From: Methanosarcina sp. 2.H.T.1A.6
GTDB taxonomy: Archaea > Halobacteriota > Methanosarcinia > Methanosarcinales > Methanosarcinaceae
DNA length: 64,000 nucleotides
Assembly (NCBI RefSeq): GCF_000979455.1
Contig: NZ_JJOY01000049.1
Coordinates: forward strand, 241,012 to 305,011
Direction of reading: 5' to 3'
Part shown: positions 24,923 to 34,924 of the stretch, in pieces
Layout of the letters: the number at the start of each line of letters is the position of its first letter
How positions within the stretch are numbered: position 1 is the stretch's first letter
Translations under genes and position numbers: made by a program
The notes under the pieces: model-generated
Seen by the model: the letters and a program-made list of their open reading frames with translations, nothing else
Database searches by the model: none
Told to the model about the DNA's origin: nothing

Positions 24923-25831
24923 TTATATTGAAAGCAGGGCACTTTCGTTGTAAAGGCTTTCAAAGTCTGAGCTTATTACAAGTTTAGTAATATTATCCAG
25001 TGTAGTTACGTTGTAGGTAACTCCACGTTCGCTCGAGTTTGCCTGGAAAGCTGTGATCTTTTCATTTACTTCAGGCTTCGGGTTAAGGTAGATGGATGTC
25101 TGCATGTAACTGCCGTCATCCAGCTTTTTGAGATCTCTGTAGTATTGTTCGGCGGACATATCAATAGAATTATTTGTTCTTTTGGCCACTTCCTGGTAGA
25201 CGTTTCCTTCCGGATCCGCCTGGCTCAGGAGCTGATCGAATTCAGTAGTGGCTGTTGCATTTCCTTCAAGGACATCGATAACGAGTTCGACATTTTTGTG
25301 GGAGCCGAGGACTGCCGGGCTTCCAACGACGTTCCAGATGTCATAGGTTCCGTTTGTCCTGTCCAGGAACTGGTAACCCTTGTAAGGGGATACAAGAGAA
25401 TCCATAGGTATGATCATCTTCTGTTCAGGGATCTGGTGCAGCTCAAAACCATTTCCGTCGGCATATATAGTGCTGTATCTTTTTGTGACTTCAACGCCGT
25501 AGAAGGACGTCATCATTTCCTGGGTACCTAGGGCTGTTTCCAGGGGTGTTCCTGCGGTTTTCTGCATGTCAACATAAAGGGCACTTATAGGACCTTCTGG
25601 TGACATTTTCAGCCCGTCGGCAATGGAGTTGAATTGATGATTTACCTGTTTTCCCGGGACCTGGGAAAAGAAAATCAAGGAATCATTCCCAACTTCGGGA
25701 GTGGGGACATCATCATTACTATTGTTTGTTGAGCCCTGAATCAATACCACAAAGATTGAGAGAAGCATTGTTGCGGCTAGGAAAATAGCCAGATACTTCT
25801 GGTTTTTTGTTGCAGAATCCTTTCGTTTCAT
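24923..25831 (-). CDS. Membrane-anchored hypothetical protein (302 aa)
   Basis: One N-terminal membrane helix (YLAIFLAATMLLSIFVVLI), then an extracytoplasmic domain of about 270 residues with NST-type sequons. The conserved-looking segment AGTPLETALGTQEMMTSFYG and VGSPAVLGSHKNVELVIDVLEG do not match a family I know. GAGGTTTC precedes ATG 25831. Probably envelope-associated. Confidence 0.7.
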   Translation of the reverse strand: MKRKDSATKNQKYLAIFLAATMLLSIFVVLIQGSTNNSNDDVPTPEVGNDSLIFFSQVPGKQVNHQFNSIADGLKMSPEGPISALYVDMQKTAGTPLETALGTQEMMTSFYGVEVTKRYSTIYADGNGFELHQIPEQKMIIPMDSLVSPYKGYQFLDRTNGTYDIWNVVGSPAVLGSHKNVELVIDVLEGNATATTEFDQLLSQADPEGNVYQEVAKRTNNSIDMSAEQYYRDLKKLDDGSYMQTSIYLNPKPEVNEKITAFQANSSERGVTYNVTTLDNITKLVISSDFESLYNESALLSI

Positions 25832-26025
25832 GAATGAAACCTCATAACATAAGTAAAATTATTAGGAGTGTAAAAAACACACATAATATCTAAATCTATT
25901 GCCATGAAAAAGGTTTCGTATCCGTTTTCTGACAAAAGACCGAATTTGGGATAAATTAGGGATTATAAGTATTAACTTCTCTTAACTACTCTTCTGTTTT
26001 TGAAGGCTTCTATCCGATCTTCAGT

Positions 26026-27459
26026 TCAGTCAAGGGTGAGGATTTTTAGCATATTTGTGCCTCCGGGTTTTCCGGAAGCAGGGCCCTGGGTGAAAACTAC
26101 GAGATCTCCGCTTTTTGCAAATCCCAGTTCCTTTGCTTTTTTCGTGGTCTCCTTTTCCCAGTTTTCAAAGGTTTCTTTTACGATTACCGGGTAGACTCCA
26201 TAAGATAGAGCAAGGCAGCTGCAGGCGTTCGGGAAGCGGGTGAATGCCAGGATCCAGGGCTCTGGCTTGAAGCGGGAAAGCCGGCGTGGGGTCGCTCCAC
26301 TTCGGGTGGGAGTAAGCACAGCGGCTACAGGAAGCTTTTGCAGGGCTTCGTATGCCTGGAGGGCGATTACCTCATCCACTGACATTTCCTGTGCCGTGAT
26401 CCCCTTGAGCATTGTGTCAATCCCCCATTTCGTCCGGGAACGCCAGTTTTCGGTGGTTTTTGCAATTTTTGCCATCATCTCCACAGTTTCCACAGGATAG
26501 TTCCCAACTGCGGTTTCTTCCGAGAGCATAACCGCATCCGTCCCGTCCAGGATGGCATTGGCAACGTCTGTGGCTTCAGCCCGGGTGGGCCTGATGTTGT
26601 CGGTCATGGAGGCCAGCATGTGGGTTGCAGTGATTACAGGGATACTCAGGAGCTTTGCACTCCGGATGAGTTCTTTCTGGACTGAGGGGACTTCCTGGAT
26701 AGGGATCTCGACTCCGAGGTCTCCCCTGGCAACCATCAGGGCGTCGGTTTCCTCCAGAATCTCATCAATATTCTGAACAGCCTGTCTCCGTTCGATTTTA
26801 GCGACAATATATACAGGCTTTCCCATGGCTGAAGCAAAATTCCGGACTTTGCGGATATCTTCGGCCGTTTCCACAAAAGAGATGCTGACAGCGTCAACTT
26901 CCTCATTCAGGGCAAACTCAAGGATTTTGAAGTCCTTTTCCGTTACCGGGTCCAGGAATATCTTTGCCCCGGGCAGGTTCAGTCCTTTATGGGAATAGAG
27001 CTGGCCCCCGACCATAACTTCGCAAAGTACATCCGTTCCCGAGATTTCCAGGCAGCGGAGCTGAATAAACCCGTCGCTCAAGTAGATTAGGCTTCCCGGG
27101 GATACGCTTTCCGGGAGCTGTTTGTAGCTGACCGGGATGCGGTCCTCGCTTCCGGAGGCTTCGTCTACAGTAAGGGTTATCCGGTTTCCTTTATGGAGCA
27201 TAAGCGGCTCTTTTTTGAGCTTGCCTACGCGAATTTTCGGGCCTGGCAGGTCGGCAAGGATGGAAACTGTCCTGTCAAGTTCTTCTGCAACTTTTCGGAC
27301 CCTCTGGATAACTTTTCCGTGGCTCTCAAAGTCCCCGTGGGAAAAGTTAATCCTTGCCACGTTCATGCCTGCAAGCACCAGTTTCCTGAGGACTTCCTCA
27401 GAAGAAGAAGCAGGCCCTATGGTGCAGACGATCTTTGTCTTATGGTCAGGGATTTGCAT
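26026..27459 (-). CDS. pyk: Pyruvate kinase
   Basis: 477 residues from ATG 27459; an in-frame TTG at 27495 would add 12 atypical residues. Motifs: KIVCTIGPASSSEEVL, ARINFSHGDF, DLPGPKIRVGKL, the catalytic loop MVARGDLGVEIPIQEVPSVQK, and VITATHMLASMTDNIRPTRAEATDVANAI. Converts phosphoenolpyruvate and ADP to pyruvate and ATP. The C-terminal regulatory domain is present. Downstream neighbour of the aldolase on the same strand (61 bp gap), a glycolytic pair. Confidence 0.95.
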   Translation of the reverse strand: MQIPDHKTKIVCTIGPASSSEEVLRKLVLAGMNVARINFSHGDFESHGKVIQRVRKVAEELDRTVSILADLPGPKIRVGKLKKEPLMLHKGNRITLTVDEASGSEDRIPVSYKQLPESVSPGSLIYLSDGFIQLRCLEISGTDVLCEVMVGGQLYSHKGLNLPGAKIFLDPVTEKDFKILEFALNEEVDAVSISFVETAEDIRKVRNFASAMGKPVYIVAKIERRQAVQNIDEILEETDALMVARGDLGVEIPIQEVPSVQKELIRSAKLLSIPVITATHMLASMTDNIRPTRAEATDVANAILDGTDAVMLSEETAVGNYPVETVEMMAKIAKTTENWRSRTKWGIDTMLKGITAQEMSVDEVIALQAYEALQKLPVAAVLTPTRSGATPRRLSRFKPEPWILAFTRFPNACSCLALSYGVYPVIVKETFENWEKETTKKAKELGFAKSGDLVVFTQGPASGKPGGTNMLKILTLD

Positions 27460-27557
27460 ATTTTCACGGTCGTTGATATTCAATTTGATATTCAATACCG
27501 TTTTTGGGATTGTTATTTTTAGCAGTATCAGAACTTACGCTACTTAGTGTGATCTGC

Positions 27558-28481
27558 TTATTCTTTCCTGTAGATCTTCAGGGCTTCTTCAACGCTTGCT
27601 TCTTCTACGGTTATGGCGTAGACAGCATTGCACATGCGTACCGCTTCATCCAGGGATTTTTGGTGGATATTTCTTCCGGTTGCATTCCCCTGGGCTCCGG
27701 AGATGTGGATCTGGTCGTGGAGTTTTTTGAGGAAAGCTTCGGCGTCATCACTTGAGCCGCCTGCGCAAACGACTTTGGTGCGTCCGGCTGCTTTTACGGC
27801 TTCCTTGAAAATCTCTGCAGATTTTGCCCCTTCCTTTTTCGGGTAATTGACCTTTACAAAGTCAGTCCCTAGGCAGGCTCCGACTCCTGTTGCCCCAGCG
27901 ATAAGGTGCGGGTCCTTTTCGTCTTTTACGGCAGTTCCGCGGGGGTAGATCCAGAGTACGGACATCATTCCATGCTGATGAGCATCATAAACTACCTGGG
28001 CGGCCTGCACAAGCATCTCGGCTTCAAACTCGCTGCCTAGATAGATCGTATACCCAACGCCAAGGATATTGAGTCCGCTGTTTTCCTTAAACTCGGCCAC
28101 CTGGTCAATGTCATACCAGAGGTTGCTAAAAGGATCAGCCTGGGAAGTTTCCACGAGGTGGGTCTTGGAGTTTACCTTTACAAGATAGGGGATATCCCTG
28201 TAGTCCATGCCGTAGCGGGCAATCAGCCCGAGCTGAGTTGCAAAAACCCCTATCTTGCTCTGGGATGCGATCCTGAAAAGGTGTTCCGGGTCAGCATCGT
28301 CTTCAGGGACCCCTTCTCCAAAAAAGTCATCATTCAGGTGCTCTACTTTCTGGTCTCCGGCAAAAAGCATGAGCTTGCCGGTGCCTTTGGTAATCTCCAT
28401 GTAATTTTCCACATATGTGTCACGCATTGTTTTCGGGACATCTAAAGGCACGATTACGTCTTCTTTGTTAATTGAAACCAT
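27558..28481 (-). CDS. Archaeal class I fructose-bisphosphate aldolase
   Basis: 307 residues. TIM-barrel aldolase of the DeoC/LacD type with the Schiff-base lysine in TDFVKVNYPKKE, phosphate-binding segments VCAGGSSDDAEAF and GAQGNATGRNIHQ, and an N-terminal KLMLFAGDQKVEHLNDDFFG. Archaeal family members condense GAP and DHAP in gluconeogenesis and aldol cleavage in glycolysis; related proteins act in aromatic precursor synthesis (ADH synthase). The position beside pyruvate kinase favours the aldolase. GAGGT site before ATG 28481. Confidence 0.85.
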   Translation of the reverse strand: MVSINKEDVIVPLDVPKTMRDTYVENYMEITKGTGKLMLFAGDQKVEHLNDDFFGEGVPEDDADPEHLFRIASQSKIGVFATQLGLIARYGMDYRDIPYLVKVNSKTHLVETSQADPFSNLWYDIDQVAEFKENSGLNILGVGYTIYLGSEFEAEMLVQAAQVVYDAHQHGMMSVLWIYPRGTAVKDEKDPHLIAGATGVGACLGTDFVKVNYPKKEGAKSAEIFKEAVKAAGRTKVVCAGGSSDDAEAFLKKLHDQIHISGAQGNATGRNIHQKSLDEAVRMCNAVYAITVEEASVEEALKIYRKE

Positions 28482-28900
28482 GTGTATAAACCTCAGTCTG
28501 ATTGAGTAGCAGTCAATTGGATGATAAGTGGTACTGGATGATTTAGTTAAAAGGTAGGTAGTAATACGAGAAATGATTTATCTAGTTTATTCTTCTCAAC
28601 TATATTTAATTATTTTCTCAGTTGAACTGCTGGTGCATTGCATCAGGATCCTCCCTGCTCCAAACTTCCTGACGCTTCCTAATCTCTTTCCTATTGTTGT
28701 TAAAAAACTATTCGATTAAGAATTATTAAGCGTTTCGGAAATTTAAAACCGGATCAATTACAAGGTTCAAGTAATGAAAAAAAGTAAAGGCATAAAACTT
28801 GCATAAAAACTCCCGTGTAATAGAACATTTATGGATATAAAATGAGATCCTGAAAAGGCCATGTGAAAAGTAAATTAAAGCAAAAAAGTATGAGTTTTTA
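28482..28900. other. Intergenic region between fba and the tRNA cluster
   Basis: AT-rich promoter region of the aldolase and the 3' side of the tRNA unit. Nothing else supported. Confidence 0.5.
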
Positions 28901-28973
28901 CGCCGCTTGCAGGGCTCGAACCTACGACATTCTGGTTAACAGCCAGACACTCTACCAACTGAGTTAAAGCGGC
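28901..28973 (-). tRNA. tRNA-Asn (GUU)
   Basis: 73 nt, complete cloverleaf: acceptor GCCGCTT/AAGCGGC, D-arm ACTCAGTTGGTAGAGT, anticodon loop CTGTTAA (GTT), T-arm GTAGGTTCGAGCCCTGC. CCA is not encoded. Identical to the copy at 29234. Confidence 0.95.
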
Positions 28974-29049
28974 TTTCTGATGGGGAAGCTATTCTATTTG
29001 TTTACCCTCAGATCTTCTTATACAAGAAATTCTTCGGATATAAAGTTTA

Positions 29050-29124
29050 TGGGCCTGACCGGATTTGAACCGGTGACCGCTCGGTTATGAGCCGAGCGCT
29101 CTAACCTGACTGAGCTACAGGCCC
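29050..29124 (-). tRNA. tRNA with CAU anticodon (elongator Met, or Ile2)
   Basis: 75 nt: acceptor GGGCCTG/CAGGCCC, anticodon loop CTCATAA (CAT), T-arm ACCGGTTCAAATCCGGT. The initiator form is ruled out by the G1-C72 pair and D-arm. A CAU tRNA can be Met or lysidine/agmatidine-modified Ile2; the sequence alone does not decide. Confidence 0.85.
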
Positions 29125-29233
29125 GAATTGTTTCTATGGCGCTTTGGTAGTTGTTAGTAAGGCTTTAATTATAAACTTTCTGCATGTGTTTCTATTTTCT
29201 AGAAAAAGCGCTATAGTATATGCAAAAGTTTTA

Positions 29234-29306
29234 CGCCGCTTGCAGGGCTCGAACCTACGACATTCTGGTTAACAGCCAGACACTCTACCAACTGAGTTAA
29301 AGCGGC
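29234..29306 (-). tRNA. tRNA-Asn (GUU), second copy
   Basis: Identical to 28901-28973 over all 73 nt. The two Asn genes flank the CAU tRNA in one orientation. Confidence 0.95.
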
Positions 29307-30050
29307 TTCTGGTATCGGGTGTGCTTTTTTGCCCACCTCTCGCGAACATTCCTAAAGCGATGATCTTATTTATATATTTCGCTTGACGCCCTTCTCACAA
29401 ACTGTAGTAAGGGGTAACCTTGGGGAAATCTGCCGGCAGTAAGTACATTCTATTCGACATAATGTCATTTTACCAATGCCTTTATTTGATTTTCTTTCAA
29501 TTTACTTTTCATTCATCTACTATATCTATTTGATATCTTTGAATTTAATCTTCATTCACCTGCGATCTATTATTTGATTCCCTTCCAATTCAATGTCTAT
29601 TCAACTAATGTCTTAATCCGGTCTATATTTTCTTTTTTCTCTAAGTTTCTACTCTCTTTTTATAATATCTCTAAGGATTCCTTTTTCCGCCTATTTTAAT
29701 GTCAATATTTATTTGCGAGACAAACCTTATATCCTATCATGAATAATATATTTGATTAGCTTTTTACAGCTTTAAGTATCGAAATCGGATGGGCTTTGTT
29801 TTAAGCAACGTAAATTCATTTTAGCTTAAAACTCCTTTATTTAAGGACCTGTCCGGGGGATTTCAACCAGTATAAAAGCCGCTTCCGGCTTTATAGTAAT
29901 GTTAGCATCAGGGGTTTAAGGTCAGTTGCTCTCTGTACTGTTGGGTATCTTTTCAGGCTTTTTCTGATATTAAAGGCACTCTTCGGGTCCTATCGCGCTT
30001 CTGGCCTCTTAACCTCACAGGTTAAAAATGGAGAATAAGGGGGCTTATTC
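29307..30050. other. Long intergenic region with a stem-loop
   Basis: No gene seen. Holds tRNA upstream sequence and a GC-richer part from about 29840 with a 7-bp stem AAAGCCG/CGGCTTT and CTTC tetraloop at 29875-29892, possibly part of an untranslated leader or small RNA preceding the zinc-ribbon genes. Confidence 0.45.
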
Positions 30051-30191
30051 ACGAAACATCTAAAAATATGTCCAAAATGCAACGCTAAGCTTAAATTGAG
30101 TCAAGATGGTGGAATGCAGTACTGTAGCATTTGCAAGTACTGGACAAAAACAGGCACTGCAAGGCTCGACTCAATCATGATATATGACTGA
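30051..30191 (+). CDS. 46-residue zinc-ribbon miniprotein with ACG in start position
   Basis: Open frame beginning ACG AAA CAT CTA; read with ACG as Met the product is MKHLKICPKCNAKLKLSQD... with a clean zinc ribbon CPKC (C7, C10) and CSIC (C25, C28). GGGGG lies 8 nt before the ACG. No ATG/GTG/TTG exists between the upstream in-frame stop (30036) and the ribbon. Either a non-canonical start or a mutated start. Ten bp ahead of a second zinc-ribbon gene. Confidence 0.5.
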   Translation, partial: TKHLKICPKCNAKLKLSQDGGMQYCSICKYWTKTGTARLDSIMIYD

Positions 30192-30200
30192 GGAGTCTGC

Positions 30201-30440
30201 ATGGAAAATTTCCGTGTTCCTATGTTTTGCAGTGAATGCAAGGCCCAGCTGAAACGCCAGGTTATAGATTCTAATGTTTTCTACTACTGCAGGAGTTGCG
30301 GACGCATGAGTTCTGAGGTCTGTTTCTCCGGGGAAAGTGGCATGACTCATGCTCAGAAACCACTGGCTGCCCAAAGGGTGTCTTCTGTTACAGAGCTGGA
30401 GGTCTCTGAAAACGCCCGGAATGCTATGGTAGAGACCTGA
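30201..30440 (+). CDS. Zinc-ribbon protein (79 aa)
   Basis: N-terminal ribbon MFCSECKAQLKRQV...YYCRSCGRM (two CxxC pairs) followed by a 45-residue Ser/Glu-rich tail. GGAG site before ATG 30201. It forms a pair with the preceding ribbon miniprotein. Likely nucleic-acid or protein-binding; function unknown. Confidence 0.65.
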   Translation: MENFRVPMFCSECKAQLKRQVIDSNVFYYCRSCGRMSSEVCFSGESGMTHAQKPLAAQRVSSVTELEVSENARNAMVET

Positions 30441-30798
30441 CCTGAAAAATGTTTTTGGCACGGGAAAGTTAGAATATTCAAATTTAGTTTTTTGAAAATG
30501 AGCCTGAAAAGGCTCTCAATTTTTACTTTTTTAATAGCTATAATATTTTTTAGCTCTGGATATATGAAACTCATCATTATTCATTTCCCGGTTTTCTGGC
30601 TCTTTTGCTCTATTTCTCAACTGGAATCGCGCTGGATTAAGCAAGCTGGTTTTTGTCGTAAAAACCTGCCGGACTAAACGCGTAAAAAAGTAAATCTCGT
30701 CAAGATGATTGATTAATAATCTCTCTGCAAAAAAATGAAGAGAAGTGGAATCTGTAAAAAAGAAACGTTATATTTTGCTGAAAAAACCGTTTACTTTT
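30441..30798. other. Intergenic, no supported gene
   Basis: A 61-codon frame at 30492 with a hydrophobic start lacks a ribosome binding site. Contains the 3' end of cobT transcription. Confidence 0.4.
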
Positions 30799-31848
30799 TC
30801 ACTGTCCGGCTTTGAGCAATTTGCAAACGTTTTCCACTTCGGTTCGGAACTCATCCTGGGAGATCCCGAAAAGGCCTGTAAGATACATGGCACCTCCGGC
30901 ACCTGCGCCTTCCTTGATTGTACCTGTCTCGTACCTTTGAAGCCCTTTAAGGGATGATTTCCCAAAGCCAGGGTCAGCAACATAGACTACTGGTACGCCC
31001 AGGGCTCTTGTGATCTCGACAAAATGTGCGGATTTATCTTCTACTACATAGCGGGTTGTTGCAATTGAGAGCTTTTCGGTGTTAAAGCCCAGGTGTTTGA
31101 TAACCGCGTAGACTGCTGCCATCTGAGTTCCGCCGGCAAGGACAACACTGATCTCGGTGCCCTGGAAACCTGCAACAAGGCCCGCAACAGCAGGCATCAT
31201 GGGGTCTCCCATGCAGGCAACAGCTTTCATAGGGTCATCTTTCAGACAGCCAAATGTCAGGCATGAGGCTTTCATGCCTTCTTCAACAACCCTTTTCTTG
31301 AGTTCAAGAGGGTTTTCATCTGCACTGCTGCTGACGTTTCCGTTATACCCGAGCGCTGTTAAAACTCCCATCGCTGTTGTTGTGCCTCCGGGGATGCTTT
31401 CCCCGATTATTACGTGGTCTGTCTGGTTTCTGAGCCTCTTGGCAAGGAATTTTGCCCGCTCGTAGATGCCCTGTACATCTCTTACTGCAATCGCCTCCCG
31501 GATGTCCTCTCCTGGCTTTGCTTTCAGGTCAATGCACGGGACATCCGGAGTAACTATTAGACCGGAATTAATGAAATGGTAGGGAGCGTCCGTAAGCTTC
31601 AGCGCTGAACGGGTCATGATCGCAGGAGTAGGAGTATCATAAGGAGGAGTCATGGGAAGCACCGGTACACTGATAATGTTCCCCGTTTCCATAAGTTCCG
31701 CGTCCCCTGCAGGCGTATAATCCGTAAGTTCAGCCGTTTTCCCTGCTGCAGAGAGCTTCGGGATGTGTGCGGTTTTGGTATTGGAAAGTACGCATAAAAA
31801 CATCGGTTTTTTAGGCTTTTTCGTTACTTCCGGTTCGATCCAGGACAT
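30799..31848 (-). CDS. cobT: Nicotinate mononucleotide-dependent phosphoribosyltransferase (archaeal CobT)
   Basis: 349 residues, UPF0284-type archaeal CobT. Segments [47 protein letters not shown] and [12 protein letters not shown] fit the NaMN:DMB phosphoribosyltransferase fold. It activates the lower-ligand base for cobamide assembly; in methanogens the base is 5-hydroxybenzimidazole. Cobamides feed the methyltransferases and CdhDE in this window. GGAG site before ATG 31848. Confidence 0.9.
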   Translation of the reverse strand: MSWIEPEVTKKPKKPMFLCVLSNTKTAHIPKLSAAGKTAELTDYTPAGDAELMETGNIISVPVLPMTPPYDTPTPAIMTRSALKLTDAPYHFINSGLIVTPDVPCIDLKAKPGEDIREAIAVRDVQGIYERAKFLAKRLRNQTDHVIIGESIPGGTTTAMGVLTALGYNGNVSSSADENPLELKKRVVEEGMKASCLTFGCLKDDPMKAVACMGDPMMPAVAGLVAGFQGTEISVVLAGGTQMAAVYAVIKHLGFNTEKLSIATTRYVVEDKSAHFVEITRALGVPVVYVADPGFGKSSLKGLQRYETGTIKEGAGAGGAMYLTGLFGISQDEFRTEVENVCKLLKAGQ

Positions 31849-32353
31849 AATATCTCCTCTATGAAATTAACGTAAGTTTCACACAATATTAAGATAAATT
31901 GATGTAAATCTCCTCAAAGTCTAGTGAAGAATTCTTCGACTTAGTATTTAATATTTATCGGCACTCAATTATAATTTGATTATACTCAAATTAACTTTAC
32001 TTTATTTTACTCATATTTCGTGGCCTGTTGCTTCGTCGCTGTGAACTGCGTATTAAAGATCACTTGAGTAAAGGTTTGAGGGCACTTTCAATGTATAAAT
32101 GTGGTACTGTCTCCGGGTTGTTTAAATGGATGTTATTGCCCTAAAAGGGTGCCTTTCCGGGAAGGGTGGCCATCTTTTTTGAAAAATAGAATTATAATTG
32201 TCTGATGGATTTTTTTTCGTTTAATTTCCACTTATTTCTATAAGTCCGGATTCTTTTAAGTAAGCGGTATAAGAAGAAAATGTCCGGAATATGGGGTGCA
32301 GCTGCCCCATATTCTTTTCCGGCTGAATTTCTAAGAAAAGGCGTTTACCGGAC
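31849..32353. other. Intergenic region with cobT promoter and proS terminator
   Basis: AT-rich promoter region upstream of cobT and, at 32287-32314, the terminator of proS. No gene. Confidence 0.5.
32287..32314 (-). terminator. proS terminator
   Basis: Perfect 10-bp stem GAATATGGGG/CCCCATATTC with 8-nt loop, 40 bp past the proS stop, followed on the minus strand by a pyrimidine-rich tract. Confidence 0.65.
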
Positions 32354-33796
32354 TCAGTATGTTCTTGCAACGTAAACGCGGGTTTCGGTTTCTTCTCCGC
32401 AGGAAGGGCATTTCTCCTTTCCTTTTCCTCTCGGGGTCAGGGGAATTCCCAGGATGCCTGCTCCTATCAGGTCTTCCATTGCAAGTCCGCACTCTCTTTT
32501 GCCGCACCAGGGGATTGTTGCAACCCCTTTCTGGATCTTTTCCTTTACTTCCTCAATTTCAGTGCAGTCAAAGATGCGGTTTTCAAGTCCCGTTTTTGCT
32601 TTTTCGTAGAGGCTTTCATGGATTGCCTCAAACTTCGAAAGCACTCCGGCTTCAATTTCAGGCAGAGGGATCTGCTCTTTTTCTCCGGTGTCTCTTCTTA
32701 CCGACACAGCCACATTATTTTCCAGGTCTCGAGGCCCGATTTCAAGCCTTAGGGGCACTCCCTTCATTTCCCACTTGTAGTACTTTGCCCCAGGGCGCAG
32801 GTCGCTTGCATCGATTTCAACCCTCATTCCTGCTTTCTTCAGGCGCTCCTGGACATCCTTGCAGGCCGCAAGCACCTCGGCTGCTCCTTTCTTGAAGATG
32901 ATCGGGATAATGACTGCCTGAACAGGTGCGATTTCGGGAGGCAGGACAAGCCCTTTGTCATCTCCGTGGATGGAGATTGTGGCTGCAATACACCTCTCTG
33001 AAATCCCGTAACAGGTCTGGTGAGCATAGCGCTGTTCGCCGTCAGGGGCTTCGTACTTGATATCAAAGGTCTTTGCGAAGTTGTCGCCAAGGTGGTGGGC
33101 AGTACCTATCTGAAGAGTCTTTCCATCAGGCATCACGGCATCAATAGCATCGGTGTAGTCGGCGCCCGGGAACTTATCCCAGTCAGGTCTCCTTGAGCGG
33201 AGCACAGGAACTCCCAGCCTGCGATATATCTCGGTATAAAGCTCAACTGCTTCTTTTACCTGGGCTTCGGCGTCTTCCCAGGTGGCGTGCACGGTATGGG
33301 CTTCTTTAAAAGAAGTAATCTCCCTGAGCCTGATCAGGGGGCGGGTATGCTTTGTCTCGTAGCGGAAAGTATTGACTATCTGATAGAGCTTGAGAGGGAA
33401 ATCTGCATGAGACCTGATCCAGATTTTGTACATCGGATAGATGGCAGTCTCACTTGTGGGGCGGAGAGCCAGAGGCACGTCAAGAGGATCTTTTCCTCCG
33501 TGGGTGACCCAGTATACCTCATCCTCAAAGCCTTTTATGTGCTCGGCTTCTTTCATGAACTCATTTTCGGGGATAAGCAGGGGGAAGAGCGTCTCCTGAT
33601 GCCCGCTGTTATCCATAATTTCCCTTATGATGTTGTAAGTGTTTCTCCTGATGGCAAAACCGAAGGGGTACCAGACATAAAGCCCCTTTACAGGGTAGCG
33701 GACGTCCATTATTTCTGCCATCCACAGGAGATCGTTATACCAATCGCTGAATTCCTCTTTTGGAGGGAGTGCTGCTTCTTTTTCGCTTTCTGCCAT
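32354..33796 (-). CDS. proS: Prolyl-tRNA synthetase, archaeal/eukaryotic type
   Basis: 480 residues, class II synthetase. Motif 2 [25 protein letters not shown], the [15 protein letters not shown] segment, anticodon-binding domain from about 290, and a C-terminal zinc region [10 protein letters not shown]...CPSCG. It charges tRNA-Pro and lacks the bacterial insertion domain. ATG 33796. Confidence 0.96.
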   Translation of the reverse strand: MAESEKEAALPPKEEFSDWYNDLLWMAEIMDVRYPVKGLYVWYPFGFAIRRNTYNIIREIMDNSGHQETLFPLLIPENEFMKEAEHIKGFEDEVYWVTHGGKDPLDVPLALRPTSETAIYPMYKIWIRSHADFPLKLYQIVNTFRYETKHTRPLIRLREITSFKEAHTVHATWEDAEAQVKEAVELYTEIYRRLGVPVLRSRRPDWDKFPGADYTDAIDAVMPDGKTLQIGTAHHLGDNFAKTFDIKYEAPDGEQRYAHQTCYGISERCIAATISIHGDDKGLVLPPEIAPVQAVIIPIIFKKGAAEVLAACKDVQERLKKAGMRVEIDASDLRPGAKYYKWEMKGVPLRLEIGPRDLENNVAVSVRRDTGEKEQIPLPEIEAGVLSKFEAIHESLYEKAKTGLENRIFDCTEIEEVKEKIQKGVATIPWCGKRECGLAMEDLIGAGILGIPLTPRGKGKEKCPSCGEETETRVYVARTY

Positions 33797-33876
33797 ACCT
33801 TCACCGTATTATCGTGATCTCAGTTAATTTTTATGATAAACCTTATATGAAACGTTTTAGTCCAGATATAACGCGT

Positions 33877-33925
33877 CATAAAACCTCAGCAGGAAACTCC
33901 TGAGTCTTTATTCAGGGTAGTTGAC
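33877..33925 (+). mobile_element. Right-end scar of an IS200/IS605-type element
   Basis: CATAAAACCTCAGCAGGAAA, then a decayed hairpin around CTCCTGAG, ending GGGTAGTTGAC. The first 34 bp match 57041-57074 with one mismatch. Resembles the GGAAnCCC-hairpin-GGGG(A/T)GG-GTCA right ends of TnpB elements. No tnpB here. Confidence 0.5.
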
Positions 33926-34219
33926 TTGTTACCTTATAATGGGACGTTGTTACGTATTATGAGCTACTGTTGTGTATTATGAAATGTTATTATCTCTAAT
34001 AATGGAACTTTGGGAAATGTGGCTTCCGGGTGCCGTAAAGGTCTGAATGGTCAGGCACATAGATATTTTTCCGTCCGGTTGCCTATCCGGAAGATTCTGC
34101 ATATGGCTTTTCTTTATTTTGCACCTTGTGCGGCATCCCTGCTACTTTATCTGGACAGAAAAATGCCTGTATAGCCCTTGACGTGTTTGCCTTTATTGAA
34201 TTAAAAGTAAATCAATTAT

Positions 34220-34234
34220 GGGGGCTCGACCCCC
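34220..34234 (-). terminator. Terminator of the sepF-zpr1 operon
   Basis: GGGGG-ctcga-CCCCC stem-loop 40 bp past the zpr1 stop, followed on the minus strand by a T-rich stretch. Confidence 0.65.
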
Positions 34235-34273
34235 GGAATCATGTCAGGGCTGTTAAAAAATCGGATAAAAGAA

Positions 34274-34924
34274 TTAATCTCCTCCGAGGGGCTGTACATT
34301 GTCCGAAACATCATGTGCAAGTTCGGATTTGTCAACATCGAAAACTATCATGCCGGTGTTTAGCTCCTCAGCCTCTTCCTTTGAGAGTTTGGTAGCAACA
34401 GCCTTTTTCGAAATTATTGCGCTGTTTCCGAGCGGGTCTTCAATGATGATTGTGATCGTTCTCTTGCCATCGATTACTTCATTGAGCATGCACAGGAGTT
34501 CCTGGCTGCGGGCGAACTTCTCTTCATCTTTATCTTCCTGTACCCATCTGCTCGCAGTCATAAGGACATTCTGAACCCTCTGCAGCACACCTTCGATGTT
34601 CGTTATATACGAATCAGACGCCGGGCCGGGTTCGACAGCAATCCCCATTTCCGGAATGCGGATCGTTCCTGAGGTTGAGCGTACGACTCTTGCATTCAGG
34701 TCTTCCAGGCTCTCAACTGACAGCTCATAGCGCATGGGCTCTTTACTGGAGAGGATCATGGTATCTGTAAAACGGAAACTGCACTGGCAGTTTGCAGTTA
34801 TGTACATGATCTCCCCTAAATAGGGAATATTATCTCTCTGCCACTTCATTACAAGGTCTTTCTGACACAGAGGGCAGATGGTCCTTGTCTCAAAGTTTTC
34901 ATTCTTAAAATAATCCTGATTCAA
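34274..34924 (-). CDS. ZPR1-type zinc-finger protein
   Basis: 216 residues. One CPLCxxD...CQC zinc finger (TICPLCQKDLVMKW, TANCQCSFR) followed by the ZPR1 A/B-type beta domain (RVVRSTSGTIRIPEMGIAVEPGPAS). Archaea have one ZPR1 unit where eukaryotes have two. In eukaryotes ZPR1 is an EF1A folding chaperone; the archaeal role is unclear. Its start overlaps the sepF stop (ATGA-type 4-bp overlap), so it is translationally coupled. Confidence 0.85.
   Translation of the reverse strand: MNQDYFKNENFETRTICPLCQKDLVMKWQRDNIPYLGEIMYITANCQCSFRFTDTMILSSKEPMRYELSVESLEDLNARVVRSTSGTIRIPEMGIAVEPGPASDSYITNIEGVLQRVQNVLMTASRWVQEDKDEEKFARSQELLCMLNEVIDGKRTITIIIEDPLGNSAIISKKAVATKLSKEEAEELNTGMIVFDVDKSELAHDVSDNVQPLGGD

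Larger units (their letters stand above)
33797..34273. other. Intergenic region with a transposon-end scar and a terminator
   Basis: Contains the IS-end-like sequence at 33877-33925 and the sepF-zpr1 terminator at 34220-34234. No gene. Confidence 0.5.

Noticed and set aside
29840..30040. Possible riboswitch or C/D-box RNA upstream of the zinc-ribbon pair
   Set aside because: Only one short stem-loop can be drawn; no recognised riboswitch core or box motifs.
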